A DNA stretch of 64,000 nt from Alopecurus myosuroides (Eukaryota; Streptophyta; Magnoliopsida; Poales; Poaceae): contig CM054057.1 of the NCBI GenBank assembly GCA_028641055.1, positions 581,485,940 through 581,549,939 of the forward strand, written 5' to 3'. A program made the translations under genes and the position numbers. The notes beneath the pieces were generated by a model, which worked only from the letters and a program-made list of their open reading frames with translations, made no database searches and had not been told where the DNA came from. Shown here piece after piece: positions 21,238-32,249 of the stretch (its first letter is position 1; the number at the start of each line of letters is the position of its first letter).

Positions 21238-23188
21238 ACGGTACGAGTCCGGGTTTTAAGCCATTGACGAAAGCGTGCATTGCTTGTACGCCAGTTACTC
21301 CAGAGCAGCTGTTTTTCATTGCAGTCCACCATGAGATAAAGTCCACGTATGGCTCATCTTCAAACTGGGTGCAGCGGTTTAGCTGGTTGATGCTGTTGGG
21401 GCGTTTGTACGTTTCCCGAAAATGCTGAGTAAAAACTCTAGCCATATCATCCCAGCTATCGGCAGTTCTTGACGGAAGCCCGTTGATCCAATCTCTGACT
21501 CCATCCAGTAACATAAGGGGGAGGAATTTTACTGCCTCTAAGTCTGTCCCATTGTTAATCTGGACGGCTGTGTAATAGTCTGAGAGTCAGGTATCCGGGT
21601 TTGTGCTACCGGTATATTTTTGATATGTTGGACCAACTTTGGCGAAGCCAGAATGTAGAATTATTCTTCGGATCCTGTCAGTGAAACACTTAGGTCCGAA
21701 GTATAGATCATCTCTTTCCGCTCTATCGATGTGTGAGGAGTATCTACCGGCTGAATGGATAGAAGGGGATCTACTCCTTTCTTTTCCATTGTTGCGCGAG
21801 CGCGCTTTTCCGGGATTGTCTCTATTTCCTTCGTTATCATGCCCTTTGGGATAAGGTGGAGTTCTACTCCTGTGTCTTTCCTTATTCCTAGGGGGTGTAC
21901 GGGATCTCTCACGCCTGTGAGGAATGTCGTGTCTTCCGGCTTTCTCAGCAGGACGTCTCGGAGGCGGCATTGCTTTTCCGTCCTTACGGTTTTGTTCCTC
22001 CCGATCTCGGGGGTTAATATCATCTTTCGGCAGATGGGATCCGGTTCTGGACGTTGCATCCTTATTATAGGTTTTTTTCTTGTCCTTTCTTGGATCTCCT
22101 TTCTTCTCTTTCGAATTACTTGAATCTCCAGGTTCTTTAGGTCCAGGTGCTCCAGCGGCGCAAGTAGCTGTTTTGCATAGGGCTGAGTCGTCATGCAACT
22201 TCCCTGATCTTGCTTGTCCTCGCTGTTGCTGTTGCAATGCCTTTCCTAAGAAAGAATACACCCCTTGAAGTTTTTCTCCATTGGAGTACATGTCATTGTT
22301 GAGGATGGCGAACACGGCTTCCGCGTTTTCTGCTGCTGTTTTGTATATAGGTTCGCCCCTGGCATCTGTGCCGTTTACTTGCTTTTATCAGGCCGGGTTT
22401 TGCAACCGTTCCTTTGGCGGCAGTACTTCCGGTCTTGCGATTCCGGTTAACCGTGTAGGTTTAATGCCAGATCTATTCCTTCTCTCGTACTCCTCGATTT
22501 CTTCCTGCTTTAAGTTAATATCCGCTTGGGTTTTCTGGAGATGTTCTCGAGTTCTGAATAGATGTTGCTATTGCCGTTGGAGAGCTTGTCTCCTGGCTTC
22601 CAGCACTTCAGGGGGTTCGTGGGGTCCCACTGGTGTTTGAAGTAGATCTTGTTCGTCCCGTTCTGACATTGGCGGAACAGAGATTTCCTTCGCTTTCTTC
22701 TCCGCTGGCTTAACTCCGCTTCCCCCTCCTGCTTCCGGGTTTTCGTTGGCTGGATCAGCCAGTTTTTTCTTCCGGAGCTTGAACTGGAGTTTCTTGGAAG
22801 CTTTATGTTTTTTCTTGGAAGAGGGAGGTTTTTTACCAGGTTCGTCCTCTCTCAGTTCTTTGACATCCGGGTATGTTGGAGTGGTTTCCCCCTCTTCTCT
22901 TTCCTCATCTGGCAGAGGTGTTCTAGGGCTTTTCTGACTTTCGGCATCCGTGTTTTCAGCCGGTTTTGCCATCAGTACTTCATGGAATCCCTCTTGAAAG
23001 GATTTGAACTTTCGTTCGAAAGCGTCTTCATCTTCGTCTTCGGAATCGAACTGGTCTGATCCGGGTTCCGATTCTAATCTCGCCTCAATGGCGGCTAACA
23101 CAGAATCAACTTCCGAGTTTGTCGTCAGATTGACGGATGTCGGATCTTCCACTTCTATTGTGGGACTGATGTCTTCTGCCTTTTCCAC
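21182..23188 (-). pseudogene. Gag, first Tat element (frame-broken)
   Basis: Three consecutive frames make one gag: an acidic N-terminus (22568-23188, MEKAEDISPT start), an Arg/Lys-rich middle (21587-22315) and a Retrotrans_gag capsid segment (21182-21514) with LLDGVRDWINGLP, WDDMARVFTQHF and VNGLKPGL. Frame changes fall near 22320-22570 and 21520-21590. Gag forms the particle and binds element RNA. Confidence 0.7.
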
Positions 23189-23550
23189 AGGATTGCTTTC
23201 GTCCGTATTTCGGCGATCTCGGATTGCACCATACCGATAAAGTGCGATTCAGCATAATATCCGAGATCTGAGCAAAATCCGGCGTCATAGTCTTCTTCGA
23301 CTGGGTATAGGGCGGGTGGGATAAATTTGCTTCCACCACAGAATCCCATTGCCTCTGCAGTTAATCTGATAAGATGTTTGCAGATCCAATCGGTAAAACG
23401 CAGGCACTTACCAGATGATTCCGTGCTGGCATGTACGATCCGTTGTAGAGGAAGCGCCCGACGTTGTTGTCGAATTCCAGGCTTCCGACAGTTATGGTAC
23501 TGCCAATTCCGCCGAGTATCCCCGATCGAAACATAATGCCTCACGTTGCT

Positions 23551-23571
23551 GGCCCCACGGTGGGCGCCAAC
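23551..23571 (-). other. Primer-binding site, first Tat element
   Basis: On the minus strand TTGGCGCCCACCGTGGGGCC directly abuts the LTR. The same block occurs at 60284-60303 in the second Tat element. The tRNA is not assigned here. Confidence 0.75.
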
Positions 23572-24118
23572 TGTCGAGACATTGTAGTAGAATTCATAGA
23601 CGGGGGTGCCATGAGACTACTGATAGAGACGTGGGGGGACGTGGTAGTATGACGAACAATTACACCAAGGTTTTACCTAGGTTCGGTACGTCGCAACTAG
23701 GTGGCGTTCCTACTCCTGCAATCTCACTAAATCAGGGCTGAAACCTGAAGTATACAAAGTACAATGTGAGTTAGGTTTAGCTACTCGACAAGGATCAACC
23801 TCTCGGCGAGTTAGCTTCTAGCTTATTGTTCTCTCTCTTTCTTATCTCCCGTCCGGCATTATATAATAGCCGGGTTAGGGATTATATAAAAGGAAACCTA
23901 GAAGACTACGATAAGTTCTAACTTGGAAGGCAAGAATCCGTCTTCTACTCCAAGCCGTACCACGTGGGCCGTGGTCCGAGTTCTTCTAGAATCCGGCTTC
24001 TGCGCGTCAGCTTACTGGGCCGCCTAATGGACCGTAATCCATTACCATTCAGGCCACCCTGATAATCTGACACTTTCGGACACCATCTGATATACCCCTA
24101 ATTGGTATATATCCGACA
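23572..24118 (-). repeat. 5' LTR of the first Tat element (547 bp)
   Basis: In element orientation it starts TGTCGGATATATACC and ends ATGTCTCGACA, with TGTCG/CGACA terminal inverted repeats. A TATA-like TATTATATAA lies at 23859-23868 on the minus strand, about 290 bases before the primer site. No second copy remains in the window. Confidence 0.8.
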
Positions 24119-24360
24119 CGGTGAGATTGACAACCTCACTGATTTGTTGGGGCAAAGTGATTTGATTGTCTTGTGTAGGTTCCACGTTGCTGCTGAACCG
24201 GTAGTGCGCCCTGCCAATATCAGCTGCATCAACCTTCGGAAGTGATTTCTTTCTCCTACTGGTCGATTCAACCTTGGTTTCTTTCTGAGGGAAACTTGCT
24301 GTTCTGCTCTTCATACCTTACACTTGGGGTCTCCCAATGAGTGCAAGCCCTGCACCATCA
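24119..24360 (+). repeat. 3' LTR of the outer Athila element, last 242 bp
   Basis: Begins CGGTGAGATTGACAACC and matches 1668-1910 with about 16 mismatches, ending TGCACCATCA. It closes the 292-24360 element and is followed by GTTAG. Confidence 0.8.
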
Positions 24361-24848
24361 GTTAGCTATCCAAATGGCTCCAAACCTATATCCACCTACA
24401 TCCACTGCTTACGGTTTTGGCAATTGGTTAAACAGGGTTCATAAAAGGTTTAAAAATATTTTTACGATAGGATCACTTGCCGTTATATGGTTGCTCTGGC
24501 TAAGTAGGAATAAAAAGATTTTTTCTGATAAAAAATTCTCTCGATTGCAGGTTTTGTTCAGATACACGGGTATTCTCCGCTCGTGGTGGACATTACAACG
24601 GGCGGAGCATCAAGGCCTTTTTATGGAGCCTTCTACACGACTGAAAAAGGTGGCGATGAATATTTTTATTCCACGTGGATGGCCACTTGATCTTCGGTTA
24701 GGTCCTCCTTAGACGACGACATGCTTCATCTCTATGAGTGTATTAAGTCCGTTGTTGCCTTTTTTTGTTTCGTTCGCGGTTGTGTTATGCAGAGGCCGGT
24801 GTAATGCTTAAACATTTTAAATAATAAAATCCCTTTATCCAAAAAAAA
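24361..24848 (+). pseudogene. 5'-truncated LINE, RT C-terminus and tail
   Basis: The frame reads PPTSTAYGFGNWLNRV, IWLLWLSRNKKIF and RSWWTLQ, ending IPRGWPLDLRLGPP before a TAG at 24710. This is the conserved extreme C-terminus of plant L1-type ORF2. A 3'-UTR follows, ending in ATCC plus eight A (24841-24848). A 9-bp duplication TCTGAAGGT flanks it (280-288, 24849-24857). Its first few bases lie at 289-291, on the far side of the Athila stack. It belongs to a different family from the LINE it entered. Confidence 0.8.
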
Positions 24849-24990
24849 TCTGAAGGTTCCTCAATTTTTCCTGTAAATCCCATGACAACCATCTTCTAAA
24901 AGTGAGCCTCCATCTCCTATTATACATATCCGACATAGTGTCTGTTTGTCCCCGAGAAATATCAAAATGCTCAGGGAAAGTGGTTTTCAA
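24849..24990 (-). pseudogene. Minus-strand LINE fragment, part 2
   Basis: Minus strand, after PL..TFPEHF: DISRGQTDTMSDMYN then RWRLTFRRWLSWDLQEKL, a post-RT LINE segment. It continues from 26474 (across the hAT insertion) and into 291-1. Confidence 0.75.
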
Positions 24991-25057
24991 CAAAGTTTAA
25001 AATAGCGCGCTATAGCAACGCTATAGCATTTTCAACACTATGCCGCTAAGTGCATTA

Positions 25058-26365
25058 GAGCATATCTAGCAGACTCCCCATCTCGCGCGTACCTTTAAAA
25101 TAACCGTTTTTGTTTGCGGTTTTGGGCGAAAAAAGTGGCCATACCAGACGCAACAAAGCCCGCCGGCCCATAAAGGGGCACGAGAAATCCTCGCACGAAA
25201 CCTTTATCAAAGAGAGGCAAGAGGCCGACCCGAACGCGTCGTGTATCCCTAGTTTTCTTTGACGGGAGGGAAAAATCAGAGCACCCTTCTCTTTCCCCTT
25301 TTTTGCCGCCGCCAGTGATCTCTCTTTCCCGACCCCGGCCGGCGCCTCCTTTTCCGTGCGACGCCGGCATGGACGCCTCCGACCCCTCCCTGGTCACCAT
25401 CTCCGTCGGGGTTGCGCCGCCAACGCACCCAACCCGCACGCCCGCCCCGGCGGAGGCCGTCGCATTTGTGGTTTCGTGGAAGAGGCAAGACAACATCGTC
25501 GTGCAGTGTGGTGGTCCAGGTGTCCGTCCTACAGCCGGAGATGCGTCCAAGGCGGGCCTTGGCGCAGCCAGTGATTCCACTCCTGTCGATCTCGACGCGC
25601 CCGCACCGAAGAAACTGCGGCAGGTGTCAATTAAGCGGAAGAAAAACTCCCAATCGAAGGGGAATAGGGCCCCGACGACACCACCGGCCTCGACGGCAAC
25701 ACCCGGGCAAACCGCGACGGTAACAGCGACGGAAGTTCTCTCCCCTACCACCGGCACCCCTCAGGTGTTCGACGAATTGTGTGTGAGGTATGTCCGATTC
25801 TTCTAGTGCCCAATTTGTTGTTCTATAGTAGCGCGGATAATTTAGTTGCAAATTCGTAGTTCGTACGAGAAGGCCCTCAACGAGAACACCGTTGATGTCG
25901 ACATTGTCCCACTCGGCTGAAATGATGTTGATGAATCGTGTCGATGAGGCGAGCAAGAGCTTACCCGAGATGAATGGATGAACTTACCCGAGAGTGGCAC
26001 GACCTGGCAATGATGGAGATCTTGGAGCGAAGGAGGTGAGCAAGAGCCGGAAGAGGCCATGTTGTGCCAAGGGTGGATGCCGATGGTGGTGCGGAGTGAT
26101 GGTGTTGGGCATGTGTATATTGGGTGAACCATGACTAATTGTCTTAATATTGGATTTAATTTTGGATCTTCTATGTTTAATTGTCAAAATATCACTCAAA
26201 ACATGAACTCGGTTTTTTTAGTTTGAGGGTTGGTTCTGTCAGCCGCGGAATAGACACCGCATGCTAAACCTGCAAATCAGAAATCCCCACCGATTTAGGG
26301 TGTCTGTTCCGCCGCAGGCTTTTTCGGCCCATAAAAACACGTTAAAAGGTCTGTTAGAGTTGCTC
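25058..26365 (+). mobile_element. PIF/Harbinger-like non-autonomous element
   Basis: Termini GAGCATATCTAGCAGAC and (complement) GAGCAACTCTAACAGACC flanked by TTA (25055-25057, 26366-26368), the target preference of PIF/Harbinger. The 1308-bp element carries part of a coding gene (25370-25806) but no DDE transposase. Confidence 0.75.
25370..25806 (+). pseudogene. ORF in Harbinger-like element, first exon remnant
   Basis: ATG at 25370 (MDASDPSLVT) opens a frame rich in Pro, Thr, Ala and Lys, with a basic KKLRQVSIKRKKN patch and FDELC close to its end, where GTATGT (about 25789) looks like a donor. Pooid Harbinger/Pong-type elements carry a non-transposase partner gene with a similar Pro-rich N-terminus and an FDE motif, so I read it as a truncated partner ORF. 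Downstream coding (25855-26130) has stops. Identification is tentative; it could also be a captured host exon. Confidence 0.4.
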
Positions 26366-26473
26366 TTAGCACGCTAAAAGGTACCAAAACCCTTAAATAT
26401 CGGGGATATAGCATCGCTATAGGTTTTTCCGCAGATTGCCGCTAAATGTTTTAGCCCGCTATTTAAAATTTTG

Positions 26474-26770
26474 GTTTTCAATGGTGTGGAGCCACACTAG
26501 GCACCACCCCAAAAGTCAGTTTTTCTGCCATTTTCCACCACCATAATTCTAACCAGTAGGTAAAGGTTTCTATATGTAACAAGTCAGATAAAAAAGCAGA
26601 ATCCATAGCTCCGTGTTTGATGTTGTAGATCCCTCCATCTCCTAAGTACTTAACCCTCATGAAATTCTGCCATGGCCCGGCCATCTTCAGCTTCAAGCTT
26701 CCACCACCATTTACACATGGGACTGATGTTGAATCTAGCTAGCTCCTTCAACCCTAGCCATGCTTGGTGA
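26474..26770 (-). pseudogene. Minus-strand LINE fragment, part 3
   Basis: Minus strand: KWWWKLEAEDGRAWQNFMRV then VKYLGDGGIYNIKHG, the conserved KWWWRLE...KYL segment following the RT of plant LINEs. A frame change lies near 26600. The upstream RT and endonuclease are absent; sequence beyond about 26770 is no longer recognisable. Confidence 0.7.
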
Positions 26771-29700
26771 TCGGCTTTGTCACCATGTTTGGTGATCGGC
26801 TTGTACGAATGTACGATCGTTGCAAGACAATTATTGGACCTTTTTGAATAAATGAAATAAATCAGGCCGATGCATCTCTTCAGTACCGGGTAATCCCATT
26901 TTCGAAAAAAATGAAGTTTCAGGCATGGCTATTATTGTGAACTAGAAACATACGGAGTATATTATAAAAGAGGATAGATGGAGTAACAAAAAAAATACCG
27001 ATAGCTGAAGAAGTGCGTACGTAGCGGTTTCGTGCTGTTAATGCAGAATCTATCCTAGATGCCAGACGCCATGACTCGAAAACTAATTTCACTGTCCATT
27101 GAATACAACCAAGATAAAACAAGTCCAGGGATCCCGCTGACAAGTACGAGTACTATATATTACACTGAGACGATGAGTTAGTTTTAATCAGATCGATTTC
27201 CGGTGGCCAATCAAAGCAACGCTGCTGTGTACTCTCCCCCACCCAACGCGGCGCCGCGCACACATGCGGTCCGTTGCATTGTGTTCAGGAAGTACTGGAC
27301 AGTGTCCTAGAACGGAGTGGTTCAGACGTTAAAAAATGAACGGGATCAGCTCATGTAAATATGTAAATCATGCCACCATTATCCCCAACCTCTGATAGAT
27401 CCTCAGCAGTTACCGTCTTTGACTTCGAGTTAACCACTTTGTCAAGAATTTAATATCGCAGCATCTTCACATGATTGTGTAATTGTGCTACATCAGAACC
27501 TCAATAATGTATAGTCCGAAAGATGCAAATAATAGCAACCTATGTTATGTATAGCGTCTAGGTGTGAGCCTAGCCAACTGAACTAGCTTGTCTCGGAGCA
27601 AGACCTAATTGCTACTAGATCCCAGGACAAAAGACATCTTTAATTTCAGAAGATTTAAAATGTCATATTTTTCATGATTTTTTTTTTGGGTAAATGACCG
27701 CGTTACTGTTATATACCGGTTATACATGTAAATTATTTCGTGTTCCCCCAAAATGTTCAGAGAGAATGTCCAGTTTACATGAGTTCGAGCATATAACTAC
27801 GGAAATCTGCATTCGAACATGTTAGGCCACAAAGTAGAGTTACATGCATTATCTTACCACTACTCACTAAACACCAAATTGTCCATTACTCAGCAAGTTC
27901 TAAGGTAATGTAGTCTGAAATGAAACAGTTGTTCCACTTGCAAATTATGTCTCATCATATAAGCAGACGTTTCTAATATACATACTCTACTTCTTAATAT
28001 AGTATTTCAATTTAGGCAGCCTGCGGAATAATGGCTCCACGAAGAGCTCTTCACATGAGAGCCAAGCAACCGCAAATCTAACGTGCTGCCAGCTTGATCC
28101 CTGCAACTAGCACACCACAGCCGTTGATCGTGTACTTAAAAACTACGACATGCGGCAGCTTACACCAACATGCTGGGGCTAGCATAGCATTTCCCCCTTG
28201 AGTGTTATTTTATCTAGCTACTTTTATAGTTACATATATATGTATTAATATAAACAGATCGACCATCTAATTGGCTAACAGCTCTTCTGCAAAAAGTGCA
28301 CAACAGCTGGGTTGGGTTACATTTGGGGATTTGTACTATGTAATGCATCCAACAGCTAGATTTGCCATTGCAACATATAAGTAGGACAAGTGGGCAGTCC
28401 TTTGAGAGAATGACCCAATGGTTTTATTTAATGCATACCACTTCCACTTTGCTGTAGACCACTAAATACTATGAGACGATGTATAAAGTTGATTTCAGAG
28501 GAAAGAAAGAAAAAAAATCAAACAAACAAAAAAATATCGCCATGTTAGCATTGCGTTTTGAACTGATATAAAAATCATTTTCTAATTATTGGTGCCCATA
28601 GGGCCATATGCACCATAATGGTCTCACGGTTGTTGGACGAATGGCTCTTAATATAACTCCAATGAGGCCATGTTTGGAAATATTATAAAGAAACTACGAG
28701 AGTTTTAGGCTTTACCTGGGGATATATTGAACATAATAGTATGGTGTGTATGTGTGTGTAAACTTGGGTTCTAATTTTACTCTAAGAGATAATTTCAACT
28801 GTTGGTGTGAAAGTGGTGCTGCTCCTAGTTTTGATCCATGCTTATGCAACGGTTCTCCTACAAAATAATGTGGCTACTCAAATACATGAAATATATCGAT
28901 GTTTATAGCATTTAAATAATGTATTACACACCATTTGGAACCTTGGCCTGTGGAAAGTTGACCCAAAGTCCATGCAAATTCATACTTATTTTAAATAAAT
29001 CTGAAAAATAGGAGATAAAACACCAAGTGTATATAATGATACTATCACTTTTACTTTATAGTTTCAAGCACAATTAAGAAACAAGAAAATTTGTAATAAT
29101 GTGGCGACAATTGACTGAGTTTACAACCCAATATGAATTAGCGAGGACAACACCGTGGTTTGTCTGTTTTGTTATTCAAGTTGTGTTTCAAATTTGGATT
29201 TGAAATTTTGTGATGTAGTACATGCATATATGTCGTCTTTTAAGCTTTAATTCTATCCTACTTTTTTCAAAGCTCCAAAGGAGTGATAGAGTCGACTGCA
29301 CCACAGCTCACGTGCACGAGATATGTTCCGAGAGGATGGGGGAAGGAGAACACAGTTGGGTTACAAGTTCCTTCCTCTCTAAACAAAGTCAACTCACACA
29401 AGAGAAGAATAGAGCCTCCCATTAATAGAGACCACACAAATTATACTATAAGGTTTTATCAACTGAAAGAGGTAACTAAACATATACCTGTACCTTTTTC
29501 CGCGAATCATATACTTGTACTTTCATAGATCCAAACAGCTGCTTGTACTTAACTGTACAAAAGAAAGCAAGACTGAAGCTCCCATGTGCAGTTATATGCA
29601 TAGAATAGGTTAGCGCGTACTTAATTGTGATGTTAATTAAGCCATCGTGAGCACTTAATGGACGCAGTCACTAGAGGTAGGCATCTTAGAACGTGCAAGG

Positions 29701-31370
29701 TGGTTGCCCTGCCCATGCCTGGCTTCTCCATACGCGGCTCTTAGCTAGCAGAGTGGACCAAGCAGAGGAGGTGTTGAAGAGGAAAAAGAAAACAATAGTA
29801 TTTGTGTCAGTACCCGTGCAATTGGGGGTTTATATATTGAGAAATGATAATTTATTTTGTTAGTGGTGCAATTGGAGATTTATATATTAACTACATTATG
29901 AACGTACATTTATTTAGTCTAGACATTTTTTTCCTCTAAGAAACCAAATATAAAAAGAAACTAGAAATAAAAATGATCAATAATTAATGCATGATCAGGC
30001 CTTTAGCTAATCATTTAAAGTAACAGGCCTAAAATCTAGGTTGCCTTGGCGACGAGATTTTCAGAAACTAATGTAATTACAATTTGCACCAGCTAAACCG
30101 ACTCGAATTGTACTAAACAACGTGGTTCTAGTTAATATGCCTTGTTCTGGTTCCTCACTCATAACTTTAATGTTTCTCACAGGGACGATGTTGATCGCGA
30201 GATACTTTCTCCGTGTATTTGGTAAGAAGTGTGACTTATAAAAGTTGACGGATGAAGTGGTATTTTGGATCCATGGAAGAACCGGACAAGGTGGACAAAC
30301 ATTACACATCACATTTTCATTTTCTAAGTTTCGGTTCACCGTGTTTTATCAAAACCGACGTCGTGGGGCGCACATTTCTATTGTCCTTATATTATTTGCT
30401 TCGAGGCTTGGCTTAGCCAGCAAATACTAGTTAAGTAGGACTTTCTTTTCATCCGTACTAGTAGAAGTTGTAGTTTTAGGTAGTTATTAATTTGTTTGCA
30501 TTATTGTACAATCACAACTCGCCAATTTTGTCCCCAACAGTTGGAAGCCCTTAGCCTGGCGGGCAAGTTGAACACACATGCTGCAAGCACGATACTGTCA
30601 GCTGGCTAGCTAGCAGTTCTATGGCATATATATATATGCATTTAAACAACATCCTTTACATGTAAGACTAATTATACATTTCCAGCTTTTGGATCGAAAG
30701 ATTGTTGGATAGTAAAGCAATGGGCGGAAAGAGGGCTAGCCGTGTACGGAGTACGTGGCACGTTAGGCCAGAGGGAAATAATGGATTAGTCTAGCTTATC
30801 TGACCAACCTGGCTTAGTCTTAGAAAAATCCAGCGCAATCCCCAAGCGAAATACTCAGCACACACAGCTGCGTGTGTGCCTTGTGGTACAATGCACACGG
30901 TTGAGGTTACGATGCACGTTAGGTATTTTGCGGTCCACGAAACTAAAACTAACCAAAAGCAAATAATGCAACCAGGATGCTACTGATCAAAGCTAAATCA
31001 CATTCGATGTATCTGCAAACGCTTATTATGTATCACGGTTGAGGAGTACTATAGTTAACCAGGATCGGAGTATTTGCTTGCACAAGTAGTATGAGTAGAA
31101 TCAAAGGTGTTGTTTCCCGGCTAGCTAACTGGGATTAGTAGCATTGTCACTGGTCGTTGGCTCCTGGTTAACGAAATAGTTAACCTGTCGAGACGGCTAT
31201 AATCACGGAAAGGGGAAAAAAAGGAAGGAAACGAGGACAGCGCGACAAGTCGACACCAGCGTACCTACGCGGCTGAGTGGCAGCTGGCACGGCGACACGC
31301 ACAGGGAGGCTTTGTATGTGTGTCACCCCTGCTGCTAATCAAGGTGCGGTTTAAGTAAGGAAAAAGTCCG
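26771..31370. other. Intergenic, no gene seen
   Basis: About 4.6 kb of AT-rich sequence without a supported ORF, RNA gene or complete element. Small points: a perfect 16-bp palindrome GCATATATATATATGC at 30624-30639; A-rich tracts at 28500-28545; a GC-rich patch at 27236-27290. The open frames are short and have no plausible codon bias. Confidence 0.5.
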
Positions 31371-31833
31371 GTCCTTCGCACTCCGTCTCACGCCTCTCTA
31401 TCCCGCTCCACGGAGGAGGAGGAATCCCCTTCTCCCTTCTGGATGGACCGCTCGCCTGACACCGGGGTCGTGGCGGACGATGAGCCTGTGGCTGCGCCTC
31501 GGTTCGCCCCCCCTCCCCCCGCGCTGGTGTACTCTCGGGGTTCCGTTCCCCTTTGTGGGATCCCGGTTGCGGTCCCACGCACTCTGGGGGAGCGGGCGCA
31601 CGGTTCTCCGGTCCTTCGCACTCCGTCTCACGCCTCTCTATCCCGCTTCGTGGAGGAGGAGGAATCCCCTTCTCCCTTCTGGGCGGACCGCTCGCCTGAC
31701 ACCGGGGTCGTGGCGGATGATGAGCCTGTGGTTGCGCCTCGGTTTGCCTCCCCCCGCTAGTGTACTCTCGGGGTTCCGTTCCCCTTCGTGGGATCCCGGC
31801 TGCGGACCCACACACTCGGGGGGGGGGGGGGGG
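31371..31833 (+). repeat. 240-bp tandem monomers at the LINE 5' end
   Basis: GTCCTTCGCACTCCG at 31371 recurs at 31611, and the next 200 bases align closely (about 10 differences plus a short gap near 31510/31750). The second unit ends in a 16-G run (31818-31833). Tandem promoter monomers at the 5' end are known from some animal L1 families; here their promoter role is inference. Confidence 0.8.
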
Positions 31834-31889
31834 TGTTCTTGGCTGCGCCCAAGGCTCGCACGGAGGCCCTCCTCAAGCCTCCCCCCCAC

Positions 31890-32197
31890 TCAGACGCCGT
31901 CTGGCGGAGCTCGACTTTCAGCCGCGTAGGAGTGGACGTATTGCAAAACAGTTGGGCGGGCTCAACTCCGAGCAGCGGGCGCAACGGGTGCTCATGCGCA
32001 AGCTTGGGTTGATAGGCAGCGACGACGCGCCGTCCTCCGAGGCCGTCGAGGCATACCACAAAATGTTCGAGGTCCCGCTGGAAGACGATATGATGATGGC
32101 TATCGGGGAGCACTATGGGTGGACCTTGGAGTCTATCCGAGGCGGCTGCTTGCCAGGGTCGATGGAGGTTGGGGGTGGGCAGCCGGTGTTGGCTTGA
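31890..32197 (+). pseudogene. LINE ORF1 C-terminus
   Basis: Frame LAELDFQPRRSGRIAKQLGG through RVLMRKLGLI and AVEAYHKMFEVPLEDD to a TGA at 32195. RRSGR and the YH..F..PLED block are characteristic of the C-terminus of the nucleic-acid-binding first ORF of plant L1 elements. The N-terminal zinc knuckle part is not visible upstream of the G16 tract. Confidence 0.6.
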
Positions 32198-32249
32198 CCC
32201 CTCCTCGGCTCTCTCTAGGGTGTACTTCGTCTCTATGTTATACGAACCT

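Larger units (their letters stand above)
15319..24118 (-). mobile_element. Tat-lineage Ty3/gypsy element, 3' end deleted
   Basis: In minus orientation: 5' LTR (23572-24118), primer site, gag, protease, UAG, RT, RNase H, integrase (to 16702), then an opposite-strand spliced gene of which only the last two exons remain (15319-16083). The left 3' LTR and the front of the antisense gene are missing; the break falls against the second Athila element. Order pol then antisense ORF is the layout known for the Tat lineage (Grande-like). Premature stops and frame breaks show decay. It landed in the outer Athila 3' LTR between CC and GGTGAGATTGAC. Confidence 0.85.
292..24360 (+). mobile_element. Athila-type Ty3/gypsy element, outer host of a nested stack
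   Basis: Outer limits are the 5' LTR start at 292 and the 3' LTR end at 24360, supported by a near-perfect 5-bp duplication and by flanking LINE DNA that joins up when 292-24360 is removed. The element keeps a 5' LTR (292-1910), a tRNA-Asp-type primer site, a short ORF, a long non-coding 3' region, a polypurine tract (8051-8065) and two scraps of the 3' LTR (8066-8191 and 24119-24360). No protease, RT or integrase of its own is present, so it is an internal-deletion, non-autonomous copy. Comparing 1668-1910 with 24119-24360 by eye gives about 16 mismatches in about 242 bases (roughly 6-7 %), so it is far older than the element at 45854. Confidence 0.75.
24991..26473. mobile_element. hAT-like non-autonomous element, split by a Harbinger insertion
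   Basis: Ends CAAAGTTTAAAATAGCGCGC and the complement CAAAATTTTAAATAGCGGGC form imperfect terminal inverted repeats. The 8-bp duplication GTTTTCAA is perfect (24983-24990, 26474-26481). An 8-bp duplication and CA-starting repeats fit hAT. Without the nested element it is only about 172 bp (24991-25057 plus 26369-26473), so it is a MITE with no transposase. Confidence 0.75.

Noticed and set aside
1..24848. The two LINE fragments at the ends of the gypsy stack taken as one LINE
   Set aside because: They are on opposite strands and both cover the zf-RVT region. The duplication TCTGAAGGT shows instead that one inserted into the other.
25095..25757. 220-codon minus-strand frame in the Harbinger-like element
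   Set aside because: GC-rich complement of the plus-strand Pro-rich exon; no motif and no splice support.
30624..30639. Perfect 16-bp palindrome GCATATATATATATGC
   Set aside because: A simple (TA)n tract with matching ends in AT-rich DNA; no further structure around it.
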